64,000 nt of DNA. Origin: Siphlonurus alternatus (Eukaryota > Arthropoda > Insecta > Ephemeroptera > Siphlonuridae). Location: NCBI GenBank assembly GCA_949825025.1, contig OX463781.1, positions 498,501 through 562,500 on the forward strand, in the 5' to 3' direction. Both the position numbers and the translations under genes were made by a program. Under the pieces are notes generated by a model, which saw only the letters and a program-made list of their open reading frames with translations, was not told the origin of the DNA and did not search any database. Numbering within the stretch: the stretch's first letter is position 1; each line of letters starts with the position of its first letter. Positions 35,096 to 46,879 of the stretch are shown in pieces.

Positions 35096-35515
35096 GTATA
35101 TATATATATATATTTTTTTTTTTTGTATTATATGGATGTTATGTAAGTTATATTCTTGTTGTATTGTATTCCAGGTCTTTGATACCGGATAGTGTGTTTA
35201 TATTTGCTCATAATATTCTTGGTGTGACAATGCTTTTATAAATATATAACGATTAAGAATTATATACTGATATTATCTCAAGTGTATATATATATATATC
35301 ATTGTATGGAAATTGCCAAATTAGTTGCATATTAGCTGGAACATTATTTATGACAATGCAGTGCAATTTTTTCCTTTTTTTTTTTTTGTACCAATGTTAT
35401 GTTGTTTTTTTATGTGATAGTGAATTGACGATCTTTAACTTTTACTGTGATTATGTATCTGACGTGCTTATATTGTTGTACAATCGAAAAGCAATAAATA
35501 ATTATGAATTATAAA
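34886..35515 (+). mobile_element. LINE 3' UTR with (TA)n tracts
   Basis: Runs from the stop codon to about CAATAAATAATTATGAATTA, where the family R host resumes. Includes an imperfect TA/GTATA tract at 35056-35113. Confidence 0.65.
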
Positions 35516-36407
35516 TCAACGAAAATTGAGAATCTAGGACTATACTATTTCAAAAAACAATCGAGATCGATATTAGTGCACAGGCCTTGATGGAGGGGGC
35601 AGTCGTTGGGAGAATTTTTTCCCAGCCACTCGCAACCGGAAGTACTCCCCCTCTAATCCTAAAGCCAATATAATTTAAATTCAAACTTTGTTGTACTCCC
35701 CCCTCTACTCCACTTTGGGAGCGCGCGAGTTTCAATTGGCCATGGCTGGCAACCATCACAACCAAGTTATACGGGCCCATAGACAGCCATTTACAACCAG
35801 ATAACGGACCATAGCCTAAGTATACCAAGTAATATATTCGGGGGAAAACTGAAAGTTTTAGCAAAGTTGCTCCATGGGGCTGGGCTCGGGTTGAAGTTTT
35901 ACTGGGGTTGTTATCAGAATTAATTATGATAGGTATTGTTAAATTAACAGTAACGATGAAAATTGTGGCTAGAATTAAGAAAAATACTAGTAAAAAGAAA
36001 GGGATTGGTATAATACAAGCTGCAGTTAACCAGAACTTTTTTTTTTAATAAAACACAATCTGCGAAAATTAAATTAATTGCTTTTTAAACGTAAAGCCAA
36101 ATTAGCGAATAGTTTTGTTAAAAGAAAAGTGTTTAAACGAATCAAGAAATATCAATAATAAACCCGGGGCAGTTCGGCTCATTCCACCAAAGGCTCGAAT
36201 TGATCGTTACAAAAATGGCTTTGTAATAAGATCCCCAGTAGCACAGCAACGTGGCTGCCACGTGGTAGCCACGTTGCACAATGGTTGCCAATTGGTTGCC
36301 AGGCAACGTGGCTGCCACGTGGCGGATGTCCCATTCGGAGAACCTGAGGCAACGTGGAGGCGGGCAACGGTTTGGCAACCAATTTGTTTTATGGTCAAAA
36401 AATAATT

Positions 36408-36512
36408 AGAAGCGGTCACCCATCTAACTACTTACCTTAACCTGCGTTGCTGAACTTCGGTAATCACTGTTGATCATATACTTACCATTACACCGCTTCG
36501 TCTTTCTTAATA
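36408..36512 (-). mobile_element. 5S-like SINE head fragment
   Basis: AGCGGTCACCCATCTAACTA then CCTGCGTTGCTGAACTTCGG, close to the inverse of 5S rRNA. Confidence 0.6.
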
Positions 36513-36649
36513 AATTGAAGATTATTGAGGTATATAAAATCAATAAAAGTTATGGGAAAATGACCAGGGTGCATTTCAATGTAATGTCATACAAATTTCG
36601 ACCCTAGGGTAAAATTTGATGGCGGTTCTATTGGTGACCCTTAAATTTG

Positions 36650-37280
36650 CAACCCTTTGACCCTTAAGGGTCAACAGACCCCTAAAAATTTTTTTTTCAG
36701 AAAAAATGCAAAATTTAAATTAGTAATGTCCTTAATTATTTATAGAGCTTTAATTCACACATTTTAAGGGTCGACCCTTGGGGTCTAGCAAGGGTCATTT
36801 TTAAAAGAATACAAAAATATATTTTATTAAAAGTGACAAAAACCATGATGACTACAGGTTCAGCATTAAGTATTTTTGAGGAAGTTATCATAATGACCCC
36901 TTAAGGGTCGACCCCTAAAATATGATAGTAAAATTTAGTTATTTTTTAACTTTTTTTTTTCATTTCAAAAAATTAGTATGCCTTGCTGACATTGTTTTTA
37001 ATTTTTTTTAATGTGAACCTTTCAGGGGTCGACCCTTGATATTTTTCAATTTAACACAAAATTTTAAATAAATTCTGGCAAAAACTACGAGGACTACAGT
37101 TTTATGGAGCACTGTGTGTATTTGATGATGTAACCATTATAATGACCCTTTAGGGGTCGATTCCTAATTTCTGAGAGTTAATAGAAATTTCGATTTTTTA
37201 ATATTTTGTTCATATTATTAATTTTAACATGCGTTTCTGACTTAAATTTTATTGTGACCCTTTCAGGGGTCGACCCTTTT
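36650..37280. repeat. Diverged tandem repeats around GGGTCGACCC
   Basis: The palindromic word GGGTCGACCC or a close variant recurs at about 36661, 36763, 36901, 37021, 37151 and 37261. Alternate intervals match better (GACTACAG...ATAATGACCC), indicating a unit near 240 bp. Confidence 0.6.
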
Positions 37281-38035
37281 TTTTTAAAAGAAATGTTTTA
37301 ATATGCTTTCAATTAAATCTTCTCATTAATTACCTCAATTATTAGGTTAAATTCAATAAAATATTAATTTCATAAATTCAAATGCAATATATGTAGCATG
37401 ATGGGTACTTAATTCTCCATATTATGCCACAATGGTGGCTATATAAGGAGACGTTTTTGGGCGATTCGTTGCCAATTTGTTGCAGCGTGCAACAATAATG
37501 CAACGGTTTCATGAAATGGTTGCAACAACGTTGCGTATGTAACCACCACGCAACGTTGTCATAAAATATCCTTGTTCTTAATAAATTGTAAAAAATTGTA
37601 GTGAAAAATACCATTTAGGTATTCAAATTACATTTTAAGAGCAATTTTGGAAAAAAATATTGGTTGCCAAATCGTTGCCAATTGGTGGAGCGTCTCTAAA
37701 GCAACGGTTGGCAACTAGTTTGCAACCATGTCTCCACCAATGTGCTACTGGGGATCCGTTGAGTGGAATCGGCTTCCGGGTCCTATCAAGATATGTTCTG
37801 AAACACAGTTTCCTAGTGTTTTAGAGAAACACTATATTTGTAAAAATAGTTTATGATTACACATTTATTTTGACACAAGCTTACAGCTAATGATTGTTTT
37901 TTTCAGTAGTTATATAAATGATTGTAACCACTTTTTAGTGAAATAGTGCCATCGGTGCTTTGTTGCAATCCGCACCCTAATTTTTGTAATATATTTATTT
38001 GTATTTGTACTTTGGGTGAAATAAATAAATAAACC

Positions 38036-38895
38036 TCTTTTTTTTAATTTGTTTAAAAGCTGTTTTTGAAACTACCCGGCTGACTCAAATATGTCTTTTA
38101 ACTACTTATATATGAATTGCAATTACGAGGTATGCATTTTATTATTAAGTATCAGGGAATTTTAACGATTATTGTCACCGGAAGTTCCGCCATCTTTCTT
38201 TTATGCACCGCCATCTTCTTTTCATACGCAATACATATGAGTGACAAGAACAAGCACTATTAGGAAAGCAGTGATCAGCACAGTAAAATATGTTTTTTTA
38301 ATAAAATGAATCACTTTAAACACTTTCTCGTGTATTTATTCATCCGTCATCCTTGCAAACATTGAAAAACATTTAAATATGAGTGGTAAATAGTTGTACG
38401 CTGTTTTGACTCACTAGTCAAAATGACCGCAATTCATTTGTTTTTTCTGCTGAAAAGTGTAAAGTTGTTTTTTGACGATTTGGCAACATTGTTATCCCAT
38501 CCAGTTAAGCTACGAGCAGCATTGCCGAATTGTGCAGTTTTTATGAAGGCTTGTATCTCAAAAAGTAAATGGTTATTTATAATTATTATTTCATCATAAT
38601 TCTATTTAAAATAATGATTGTTTTTTAAGCTAAAATTTGAATCCATTATTCAGTACCATTACGGAGATTGAAATTTGCATTTGATAACATGCGTTTTTTA
38701 TATCTCAATTTAAAAAATAATGGCACTGAATTTAGGTGTATTTTATTGCATGAGAATTTTTATTTATTTTTTCTCTATGCAATGCTGAAAAATTGGAGTG
38801 ATTTACCATTTCCTAAGACTAGTGACAATAATCCTTAAAACATTTACCGCCATGCCGCCATGAATAGAAAAACTACAATAAAAACACTTACCCAA
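38036..38895. other. No gene recognised
   Basis: CACCGGAAGTTCCGCCATCT followed by GCACCGCCATCTTC near 38178-38215 is a short GC-rich patch. No supported frame. Confidence 0.4.
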
Positions 38896-39591
38896 TGCCC
38901 ACTCTCTCAAGGCCTGCGCACTGCAAAGCGCGCGAAACAAAATAGTTGTCCACCCCATTTGCTATAACATCGTAAAATTCAAATTTAAGGGTAAGATAAC
39001 ATGAACAATCGATTGTTGTAGTCCCATTTCCAATTTGATTAACATGTTAACCTTAGCAACCTCATAATTATTCTGAATTTTTTTTAGAGACAGTTCTCTA
39101 TAGATGTGGAAAAAATTTCAGAATAATAAACGTTCCAATTTTTTTAAATTAATTTTTTTGTTTAGGTCTCCATGAGAAAGCCCTGTACTGAAAATTTAAA
39201 AAATTAATTTAAAAAAATTGAATCGTCCGATTGTTTTGAAATTTTTTCCACGTTTTTTTTGGTGCCAAGAACTGTCTCTCAAAAAAAACTCAGAATTATT
39301 ATGAGGTTGCTAAGGTTTTCATGTTAATCAAATGGGACTACAACAATCGATTGTTCGTGTTATCTTACCCTTAATCCAATATAAATAAATTTTTCACACC
39401 CAAGGCATAATTTCTAAACCCCTTATCTTGCCGTGCATAAAGTTTCAAAATTTTATAATTACTCCTTCCATGGAAATTTCGGGGTGAAAGTTGCATGTAA
39501 CTCAATGGGAAATTGAATATCTAGGACTAGTATTTCAAAAAACAATCGAGATCGATATTATAGTGCGCAGGCCTTGATACAGTGGGAATTG
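38896..39591. mobile_element. Family R element copy 2, carrying a TTAA MITE
   Basis: Left end CTCAAGGCCTGCGCACTGCA, right end TAGTGCGCAGGCCTTGATAC. Lacks the LINE of copy 1 but carries an insertion at 38989-39370. Confidence 0.75.
38989..39370. mobile_element. TTAA-flanked palindromic MITE, family J
   Basis: TTAA at 38985-38988 and 39371-39374; copy 1 of the host shows the empty site with one TTAA. Ends GGGTAAGATAACATGAACAA and the inverse; each arm contains ACAATCGATTGT. The interior has GATTAACATGTTAACCTTAG, shared with family I. Confidence 0.8.
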
Positions 39592-40161
39592 CCTTACCCC
39601 ACTGCTGCAGCTGGTTGTTGTAATCCAAGCAGAGTTTACAAACATACCTTTCATTTCTCACCTGTATTTTGGAACAATTGAACATCGAATTATATAGTGT
39701 GCTGGATGTTGCTACCTGGATTACATGGATGTATTTCTTTTATCTCTTTAAACAGCAATTGATTATTTAACTGATAAACCCAATTCTGTCTTCAATTTTA
39801 CTTTGAATGCATTTAAGGCCCCAATTTTTAGATTTAAATTACTGTAATAAATTAATAATGCTCAACATCTCAAATTAAAAATATTATTTTTAAACTTACC
39901 AATAATATACTTAAATAAATTTAGCAATTAATGGCAATTCTAAGATTTTTTTTATAATATATGGCAATTTTTAACTTTTTATAGTATCTTATACTGCAAC
40001 TAAAAAAAATAAATGATAATAATATTTCTGTGATATAGGGTTGGGAAACAAAAAAACAAAACAACAACTGTTATAACAGTTGCTGCACTACAAATGACCT
40101 GATGGTCAAAAAACGAAACATTTTTTTTGTTTTAATTTTACAAATTGTGTACAGAAATTAT

Positions 40162-40217
40162 CAAGAATACAAGTCTTGACGTCAGCTGCATTCCGCGATC
40201 TTTGGTGCATCCTCCTG
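40162..40217 (-). other. Possible duplicated intron/exon junction
   Basis: Minus-strand CTTTGTTCTCTGCGTGTTGCAG then GAGGATGC resembles the acceptor of the exon at 47350 (CTTTGTTCTGTGCGTGTTGTTGCAG then GAGGTAAA). In phase 1 it stays open for about 24 codons to a stop. It may be a duplicated or alternative last exon, or decay of one. Confidence 0.25.
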
Positions 40218-40812
40218 CAACACGCAGAGAACAAAGGTTAATAAATGCCCACCTCAAAAGTTAAATCATCTCATCAGCTTGAGGTATAAGCAAACATGCT
40301 CAGCAAACATGCTCAGCATCTAAACTGATATGTGATATACAGGGCCTACTGAGCAAACAAGTGTACGGGCTCATATTAAGGGCCTAATTGACCCTGTGGC
40401 GGCCTACTTTTAACGTTGTAGGGGTCTCCTAGCCAAGGGAACCTACTGAGCGATTGCTCACTAACTCTTATGGCCAGTCTTAGCCTGGTGATATAGCATG
40501 ATGTGTGAAGTAACCCTTAATAATTACAAAATATTATCAAGATTATATTAAACAGTCATTACTTATTTTTTATGAAATATTTTGCGTATTGCATGTTTGG
40601 AAAGAGGACTTCAAGTATATTTTTAATTTCAATTGTTTTATCCCTTTAGCAAATAAAAAGTTAAAATCTTAAAATCATACATATTACACTTTACTTAAAA
40701 CACTGTGAGGACTTGGTCATGCAAATTTTCAGCTCATTCGTAATATACAGCGAGTACAAGAAGGGAAAAAATTAATTTTTACTATGACACATCCCAGCGT
40801 TTTGCTTGAAAG

Positions 40813-40815
<3 letters not shown>

Positions 40816-40865
<50 letters not shown>

Positions 40866-40866
40866 T
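40816..40866. repeat. Microsatellite (AT)n, left of the large palindrome
   Basis: AT run ending where the palindrome at 40867 begins; a matching run follows its right end. Confidence 0.95.
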
Positions 40867-41250
40867 AGCACCCAAAGCCGAATTCGGGCAAAAGCCGAAA
40901 AAAATGCTCACATCTAGTTCTGCGCATCACGAAATGAGCCAAAGCCGAAGTTAGTTTTTTTTCGGCTTTGGCGCATTTCATTTTGAACAAAACTAGATCT
41001 GCTCAAATTGAAATGCGCCAAAGCCGATATGAGTTTTACTTCAGCTTTGGCGCACTTCATTTTGAGCAAAACTAGTTCTGCGCATCGCGGTTTGAGCAAA
41101 AGTCGAAATTATATTTTATTTCGGGTTTGGAGCAAAATTTTGAGCACATCTAGTTTTGAGCAAAATAAAGATGATTTTAATGACGAGATGATGATTTTAA
41201 TTTTAATGATATTAATTTTAATTTTTTAAAAAGAAAAATAAAAAACTGAT

Positions 41251-41388
41251 GGCCGTAAGTTGCAGCCACCTATCCGAGAATAATCTGTAATCTGAGGATT
41301 ATCCGTGGATTATTTACTAATTAACATTAAAATTCTCGGATAATTGTCGGATTTTTCCAAGATAAGTTGGCTGCAACTTACGGCCATA
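41251..41388. repeat. Hairpin GGCCGTAAGTTGCAGCC
   Basis: TGGCCGTAAGTTGCAGCC at 41250 and GGCTGCAACTTACGGCCA at 41368; a TCCGAGAAT / ATTCTCGGA pair lies inside. Confidence 0.75.
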
Positions 41389-42900
41389 AGACACTATAAA
41401 CTTATAATAAATATTAATATTGTGACCTAATATCTTTCAAGCGCTGTTTAAAAATAAATTAATTAGGGAAAAAAATAATGACTTTAAAATACCTTATAAA
41501 AAATATTGTAGAATCTGTTGTTTTTATAAAACACTCCACTATTTTTGTCACTTAATTACTACTTGATTATGTTTTTGTTAAATTATTAATTTTTTGGTTT
41601 AAGAACTGCAGCTCAAATAAAATAGACATGTACGCCACACGTTTTAAAGTATTCTTTAGATTCACTCGCTCTCACCATTAGAAATATTGTCATGCACGCA
41701 CTTGTAGATTTCATAGTTCTATTATATGTCTTAGAATTAGGCTATCATGCAATACAGGTTGTTATCGGTACAACGAGATAAGAGAGTAGCCTTTACCTCT
41801 GCAATGAAGTTTAACCCCATTTGATTGCCGTATATGTTTAATATGTTTATGTATTGTGGTTGCTATAACAATGTTCGAAGAAATAGAACTATGAAATTTA
41901 CAAGTACATGCATGACAATATTTCTAATGGTGAGAGCGAGTGAATCTAAAGAATACTTTAAAACGTGTGGCGTACATATCTATTTTATTTGAGCTGCAGT
42001 TCTTAAAACAAAAAAATTATTAATTTAACAAAAACATAATCAATTAGTAATTAAGTGACAAAAATAGTGGAGTGTTTTATAAAAACAACAGATTCTACAA
42101 TATTTTTATAAGGTATGTACGTACGTATACTGCGCTATATGATTACATTTTAAAGTCATTATTTTTTTCCCAAATTAATTTATTTTTAAACAGCGCTTGA
42201 AAGCTATTAGGTCACAATATTAATATTTATTATAAAGTAAAGTGCACGCTAGAAAAAAAAGTTGAGTTAGTATTTTCTAAAAATAGTTCAAGTAGTCCTC
42301 CATATCAAACCAAAATTCAAAAAATTCTATCTCAAATAGGTTTGCCAGAAAAAAATTCTAAAGTCAGAGTGAACGCGTCGCTTAGCATGGGGCCTTACCT
42401 GACAAAAACCCTCGAATATCTCGAAAAAATACACCGTTAGGTGGTATGAAAAAAATATAGTGATGTTCTATGACCCAAGCTTTAACCAAAAACCGATTAA
42501 AAAAAATTCTCTCGAATCCATTTTTCCGTAAAAAAATCAAGAAAATCTACCATGTTAATTCCCATAAGATTTTTTATTATTTTTTTTACGGAAAAATGGA
42601 TTCGAGAGAAAAATTTTTCAATTGGTTATTGGTTAAAACTTGGGTCATAGAACATCACTATATTTTTTTCATACCACCTAACGGTGTATTTTTTCGAGAT
42701 ATTCGAGGGTTTTTGTCAGGTAAGGCCCCATGTTAAGCGACGCGTTCACTCTGACTTTGGAATTTTTTTCTGGCAAACCTATTTGAGATAGAATTTTTTG
42801 AATTTTGGTTTGATATGGAGGACTACTTGAACTATTTTTAGAAAATACTAACTCAACTTTTTTTCTAGCGCGCACTTTACTTTATAAGTTTATAGTGTCT
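41389..42900. mobile_element. Palindromic element, second nesting level
   Basis: AGACACTATAAACTTATAAT at the left and the inverse TTATAAGTTTATAGTGTCT at 42884-42902. Long arms match (GAATCTGTTGTTTTTATAAA; CACTCGCTCTCACCATTAGA and inverses). The right arm is interrupted at 42237. Confidence 0.75.
42237..42883. mobile_element. TA-type palindromic MITE, innermost level
   Basis: Ends AGTAAAGTGC(A/G)CGCTAGAAA and inverse; TTATAA (or TA) flanks both junctions. Arms carry ACCTGACAAAAACCCTCGAA and CTCGAATCCATTTTTCCG. Related to the element at 48611-49251. Confidence 0.75.
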
Positions 42901-43286
42901 TAGTTTTTTATTTTTCTTTTTAAAAATTAAAATTAATATCATTAAAATTAAAATCATCATCTCGTCAATAAAATCATCTTTATTTTGCGCAAAACTAGAT
43001 GTGCTCAAAATTTTGCTCCAAACCCGAAATAAAATATAATTTCGACTTTTGCTCAAACCGCGATGCGCAGAACTAGTTTTGCTCAAAATGAAATGCGCCA
43101 AAGCCGAAGTAAAATCTCATATCGGCTTTGGCGCATTTCGATTTGAGCAGATCTAGTTTTGCTCAATATGAAATGCGCCAAAGCCGAAAAAAAAACTCAC
43201 TTCGGCTTTGGCTCATTTCGTGATGCGCAAAACTAGATGTGAGCATTTTTTTCGGCTTTTGACCGAATTCGGCTTTGGGTGCTAAC

Positions 43287-43310
43287 ATATATATATATAT
43301 ATATATATAA
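43287..43310. repeat. Microsatellite (AT)n, right of the large palindrome
   Basis: Continues the AT run seen at 40816-40866. Confidence 0.9.
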
Positions 43311-43639
43311 TTATTTGATATATATGTGACAAAAAATATATTTTACCTATCTCAAACGTTCTCTATTTAAACTAACTATGCAAAATTTCCTACCGGCTGT
43401 ACATCTAACGTTAACTTTAGCTTTTATATGCCTCAAGCATTGCCAGAAAGAGGATGTTCAAAAGACCCATGTACTATTTAAATTCCTACTCAAAACTTTT
43501 TTTTTTCTTTAAAACATTTTTCGTGGAACTACATTTAATTGTCTAAAAAAATATCAAGTCTAGTACTACATTTTTCAGATTTTTTTTTTTTTTGAGCCAT
43601 CCTTTTCAATTTTCTTTCAAAGATTTGCCAGATGTTTTG

Positions 43640-44590
43640 AACCCCTCCCCCCAATTTTGTAACCGTCAGTTGCTCCATGCAATTTGCAACAAGATTCACG
43701 TACCTGGATTATATTATAATATTTATAGTGTACAGAATGTATTTTATTTATGAATATATTTATATTATATATTTTCTATCATGACTGTATATCAAGCATA
43801 TGGTGAAGAAATTTTCTAATGAGATACAACGATGTGAAAAATTCATCAAATAAAAAATTAGTATTTTTTTTTTATAGCCTTGCTTATGCTAACTACATTG
43901 TTTACATACAATCATTGAAATATTATTTTATCAAAAATGAACGTACGTACATCAGAAACGGAAAACATAATTTCAAGAAGAGAATTTGTCCACAGAAAGG
44001 TATCTACGATTATTTAAATAATTTAATTCATCGACTGTATCTACAAAAGGATAAAAATCTCCGAGTGTATTTTTGTTTTGCAAAAGAGAGCAATCCGAAT
44101 TATGTACAATCTTAAAATGCGCGAGACTTGCTCAAATAAATTTACAGAGGAGGGAATATTACCCCTACCATGCCAGTATATATTTGAATGTGTATGTTTC
44201 ACCAGGAAAGAATGTAAAGAACATTTTCCTGTATCAAAAAATTATAATTATGAAACAAGAAACAAGAATACAACTATAACTCCTTCAATTAGCAGGCTTG
44301 AACTTTGAAATAGAGGACCTTTATCAATGTGCATTAGACTGTATAATAAGCTACCATGTTGTATAAGAGAATTGTCAAATTACAAAGATTTTAAAAAATC
44401 AGTGAGAACACTACTGATTAAGTGTTGTTTTTATAGTGTAAACGCTTATTTGCAATTTAAGTTCTAATGTTTAATGTTTTTTTAATATGTTTGTTAATAT
44501 GTTGTTTCTGACGTGTCTAACCCTTCATTCAAAGTGCCGCATTTTATAATGTTTGTGTTTGTATGCTTGGAAAATTGACAAATGAAAAAA
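43640..44590 (+). pseudogene. Decayed LINE 3' end
   Basis: From about 44078 one frame reads MQKRAIRIMYNLKMRETCSN and CQYIFECVCFTRKECKEHF, has a stop near 44309, and continues as RLYNKLPCCIRELSNYKDFK to the stop at 44465-44467. The LQKRAIRI motif and the terminal stretch match the LINE at 34157-34885. An upstream frame (43819-44115) reads into the same element in another phase. The 3' end is near TGACAAATGAAAAAATTTGA. Confidence 0.7.
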
Positions 44591-45054
44591 TTTGAATTTG
44601 AAAGTGCCTGTCATATGATTACACCCGCCTGATTCTTTTTCCAACAAAGCAGTCTGTGACGACCTCTCATGCCGGTATATTATATCTTTAAAAAGCCTAA
44701 GCACATACCTCGTTCATTTCATATTCCCTCTGATTAAAATTAGAGACTCAAATATTTGTTTATTGTCACATATATCATATATTACCTCCTTTTTTTAAGC
44801 ATAGCATGAAAGTTAACATATCATTTCACTTTGTTGTAAAAAATTCTTACTTTTTTAAATTGAGTCATCGCGTGAAAAACTATAGTTGTTATACAAGGGC
44901 CTTGCAACAGTTTTACAATACTCATTGTATGTATCCTTGCTGTCCTTGCACCCTTAATTCTGCATACATTGGGGTGGATTGCATTGTGAAATCACTTTTT
45001 ATCAAGAAAACTTTCCTCTAGCAAGTATGCATGTAAACTTTTCCATGAAATCGG

Positions 45055-45345
45055 AATAAGTTTTCTAATTGAGTATCGAATTCAATTTTTTTCACTGCAG
45101 AAATGGCTAGAAGCATTTTTTTTTCAGCATTTTTACATCATCCCTAAAAAAATTTTTAAAAAAATATTGAAGTCCTTTTTGTGACATAAGAAAATGATAG
45201 GACTTGCCGCCTCGTGACGTCACTAAAAGGGCTTTCAATAATCTTTTAAAAATACTTCCAGGGCTGCAAAACATGTGAAAAAAATCAGGGTAGCAAAACT
45301 TTGAACCATCTATCCATTTGTACAGTAAAATGAAAATTGTGGTCT
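45055..45345. mobile_element. Family T MITE copy 2
   Basis: CACTGCAGAAATGGCTAGAA at the left, CCATCTATCCATTTGTACAG at the right; core CTCGTGACGTCACTAAAAGG with GCTTTCAATAATCTTTTAAA as in copy 1. Confidence 0.6.
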
Positions 45346-45369
45346 ATAATACTAAATTGTTGTACGATA

Positions 45370-45795
45370 GCCTAGCGCTAAAAACGTCATTTGCTACGTA
45401 ATTCACCTCGGAAAATAGAAAAATAAAGCTTTTTTTAAATTTCACTAAAAACGAAAAACCCATATTTTGCAGTCTTATACTTCATGATGGCAAACATGAT
45501 TCGAAATTTTGGCACTATCATGCTGAAAACGTCATATAACCATGTAATTCAACGCGAAGAGTTAAAAAAATGACGCTATTTTTAAGGGCGCACTGCTAGC
45601 CACGGACCTGGATTATTCATTCTTAAATTATACTTTATGTTGGCAAAAAATCCAAACTCGACTTTTGAACACTTTTTTTTAATTTTAGCACGATCACGCT
45701 AATAACGCCATATGTAATGTAATGTAATGTAATGTAATGTAATGTAATGTAATGTAATGTAATGTAATGTAATGTAATGTAATGTAATGTAATGA
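45370..45795 (+). repeat. Diverged tandem repeats ending in (TAATG)n
   Basis: Similar segments begin GCTAAAAACGTCATTTGCTA (45378), GCTGAAAACGTCATATAACC (45523) and GCTAATAACGCCATATGTAA (45698). The third runs into a pentanucleotide array TAATG from 45714 to 45795. Confidence 0.6.
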
Positions 45796-46879
45796 TAAAC
45801 CTGTGTCTACAAGACGCCAAAAGATCCCGTCACTTTGCTGCACAACATATGAACGTACTGTACGTACTGAAAAGACAAACTGTAATAACATTTGCAAGGG
45901 ACTAATAAATTTGTCTCTCATCCTTTTTGTCCTTCGCCAATAAAATAATTTAATCTTCAACCTAAACAAGCCTATCATTGTAAATATTATAAAGATTTAA
46001 ACTATGTTTACAGTACAAATTTAATATTATAGCATATTTATGATGTATAATAATAATAGACTCATATATTATTATGTTAGTACAGTAAATCAAAGCGTGT
46101 ATAATATGATATATGGGAGTAGCAAAGCATTATTCAATATTATTGCTGGAGGTGCAGTTACATGAAAAGAGAGATGGAGATTTTTAAATTTTGGTGAAGG
46201 TGAGAAGAGCGCTCAGATTAGTCATCCTAAAATCTTTCAATTCTTCACACCTCCAGAGGAAATGGCACACTAAAATATCGTAGGGTTAAATTTTGCGATA
46301 CGTCCGAAATCTAAACTTAAAGGCTTATTTTTTTATATATTAGAATATAAATACATTTAAATACGAATAATAAGACACATTCTGTGGATATAAGGTTGTG
46401 GGTGATGAAAGTACTTTCTTTTGTGTACTTCTCTTAACTTTGACTATTTATCCTCACCCACATAATTTGTTTCTTTATACATGCATGACGACTGATATAA
46501 TATATATAGGTCTCATGAATCTGTCACAGTCCACGTCTATCCGGAATGGGAAGGTCTTCGGTCACGTGAGTCTCGTGTTAATATCAATTGGTATTGGAGA
46601 AATACCGTGACGTCAGATCAACCTATACCGGATAGATAGTAGATCATCTATGAACTCTAGATATTACCTGGTCGAGGATATTACCTGGTCAAGGACGCAA
46701 CACGAATCATGCTGTCATCACGGCTGGCGGGTCCTAGGGCAAAAGTGGTGAAATAAATTTTATTTTGAAAATAAATTTAATAGAAAAAGGAAGTGTAAAA
46801 ATTATGGAAAATATTACATTTGAGATACGTACAAGTAGTAGTTAAAAAAAAACAAAATCTTACAAAAACTTTATTGTTT

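Larger units (their letters stand above)
33939..35605. mobile_element. Family R element copy 1, carrying a LINE insertion
   Basis: Left end GGCCTGCGCACTACAAAGCG, right end GATATTAGTGCACAGGCCTT. Its two halves align with the copy at 38896-39591. Here the break between GTTGCATGTAA and AATTGAGAATCTAGG is filled by a LINE. Confidence 0.75.
36234..37752. mobile_element. 1519-bp inverted-repeat element inside the LINE
   Basis: Ends CCCAGTAGCACA and TGTGCTACTGGG, flanked by GATC at both sides (36230-36233 and 37753-37756); a 4-C end with an AT duplication fits equally well. Sub-terminal parts are full of CAACGTGG, GGTTGCCAATTGG and GGCAACC words in both orientations. It contains a 5S-like SINE piece at 36408-36512 and a 240-bp repeat dimer at 36650-37280. 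The superfamily is unknown to me. Confidence 0.8.
36115..38035 (+). pseudogene. LINE reverse transcriptase C-terminus split by a 1519-bp element
   Basis: Left part reads PGAVRLIPPKARIDRYKNGF then VIRS; the right part resumes at 37753 with VEWNRLPGPIKICSETQFPS and ends at the stop 37854-37856. The tail is GGGTGAAATAAATAAATAAA at about 38010-38030. If the insertion is removed the frame continues, and it is the same family as the copy at 9935-10490. Confidence 0.8.
40867..43286. mobile_element. 2.4-kb palindrome with repeat-filled arms and nested elements
   Basis: Outer arms start TTAGCACCCAAAGCCGAATT and end with the inverse. The arms (about 360 bp each) are built of TTCGGCTTTGGCGCATTTC and TGAGCAAAACTAG(A/T)TCTGC words in both orientations, like a foldback element. 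Inside lie a short hairpin (41251-41388), a palindrome (41389-42900) and, within its right arm, another palindrome (42237-42883). (AT)n flanks both ends. Confidence 0.8.

Noticed and set aside
36115..36419. Several overlapping frames on both strands near 36.2 kb
   Set aside because: They straddle the LINE/insertion border and the CAACGTGG word repeats; only the LINE piece up to 36235 is meaningful.
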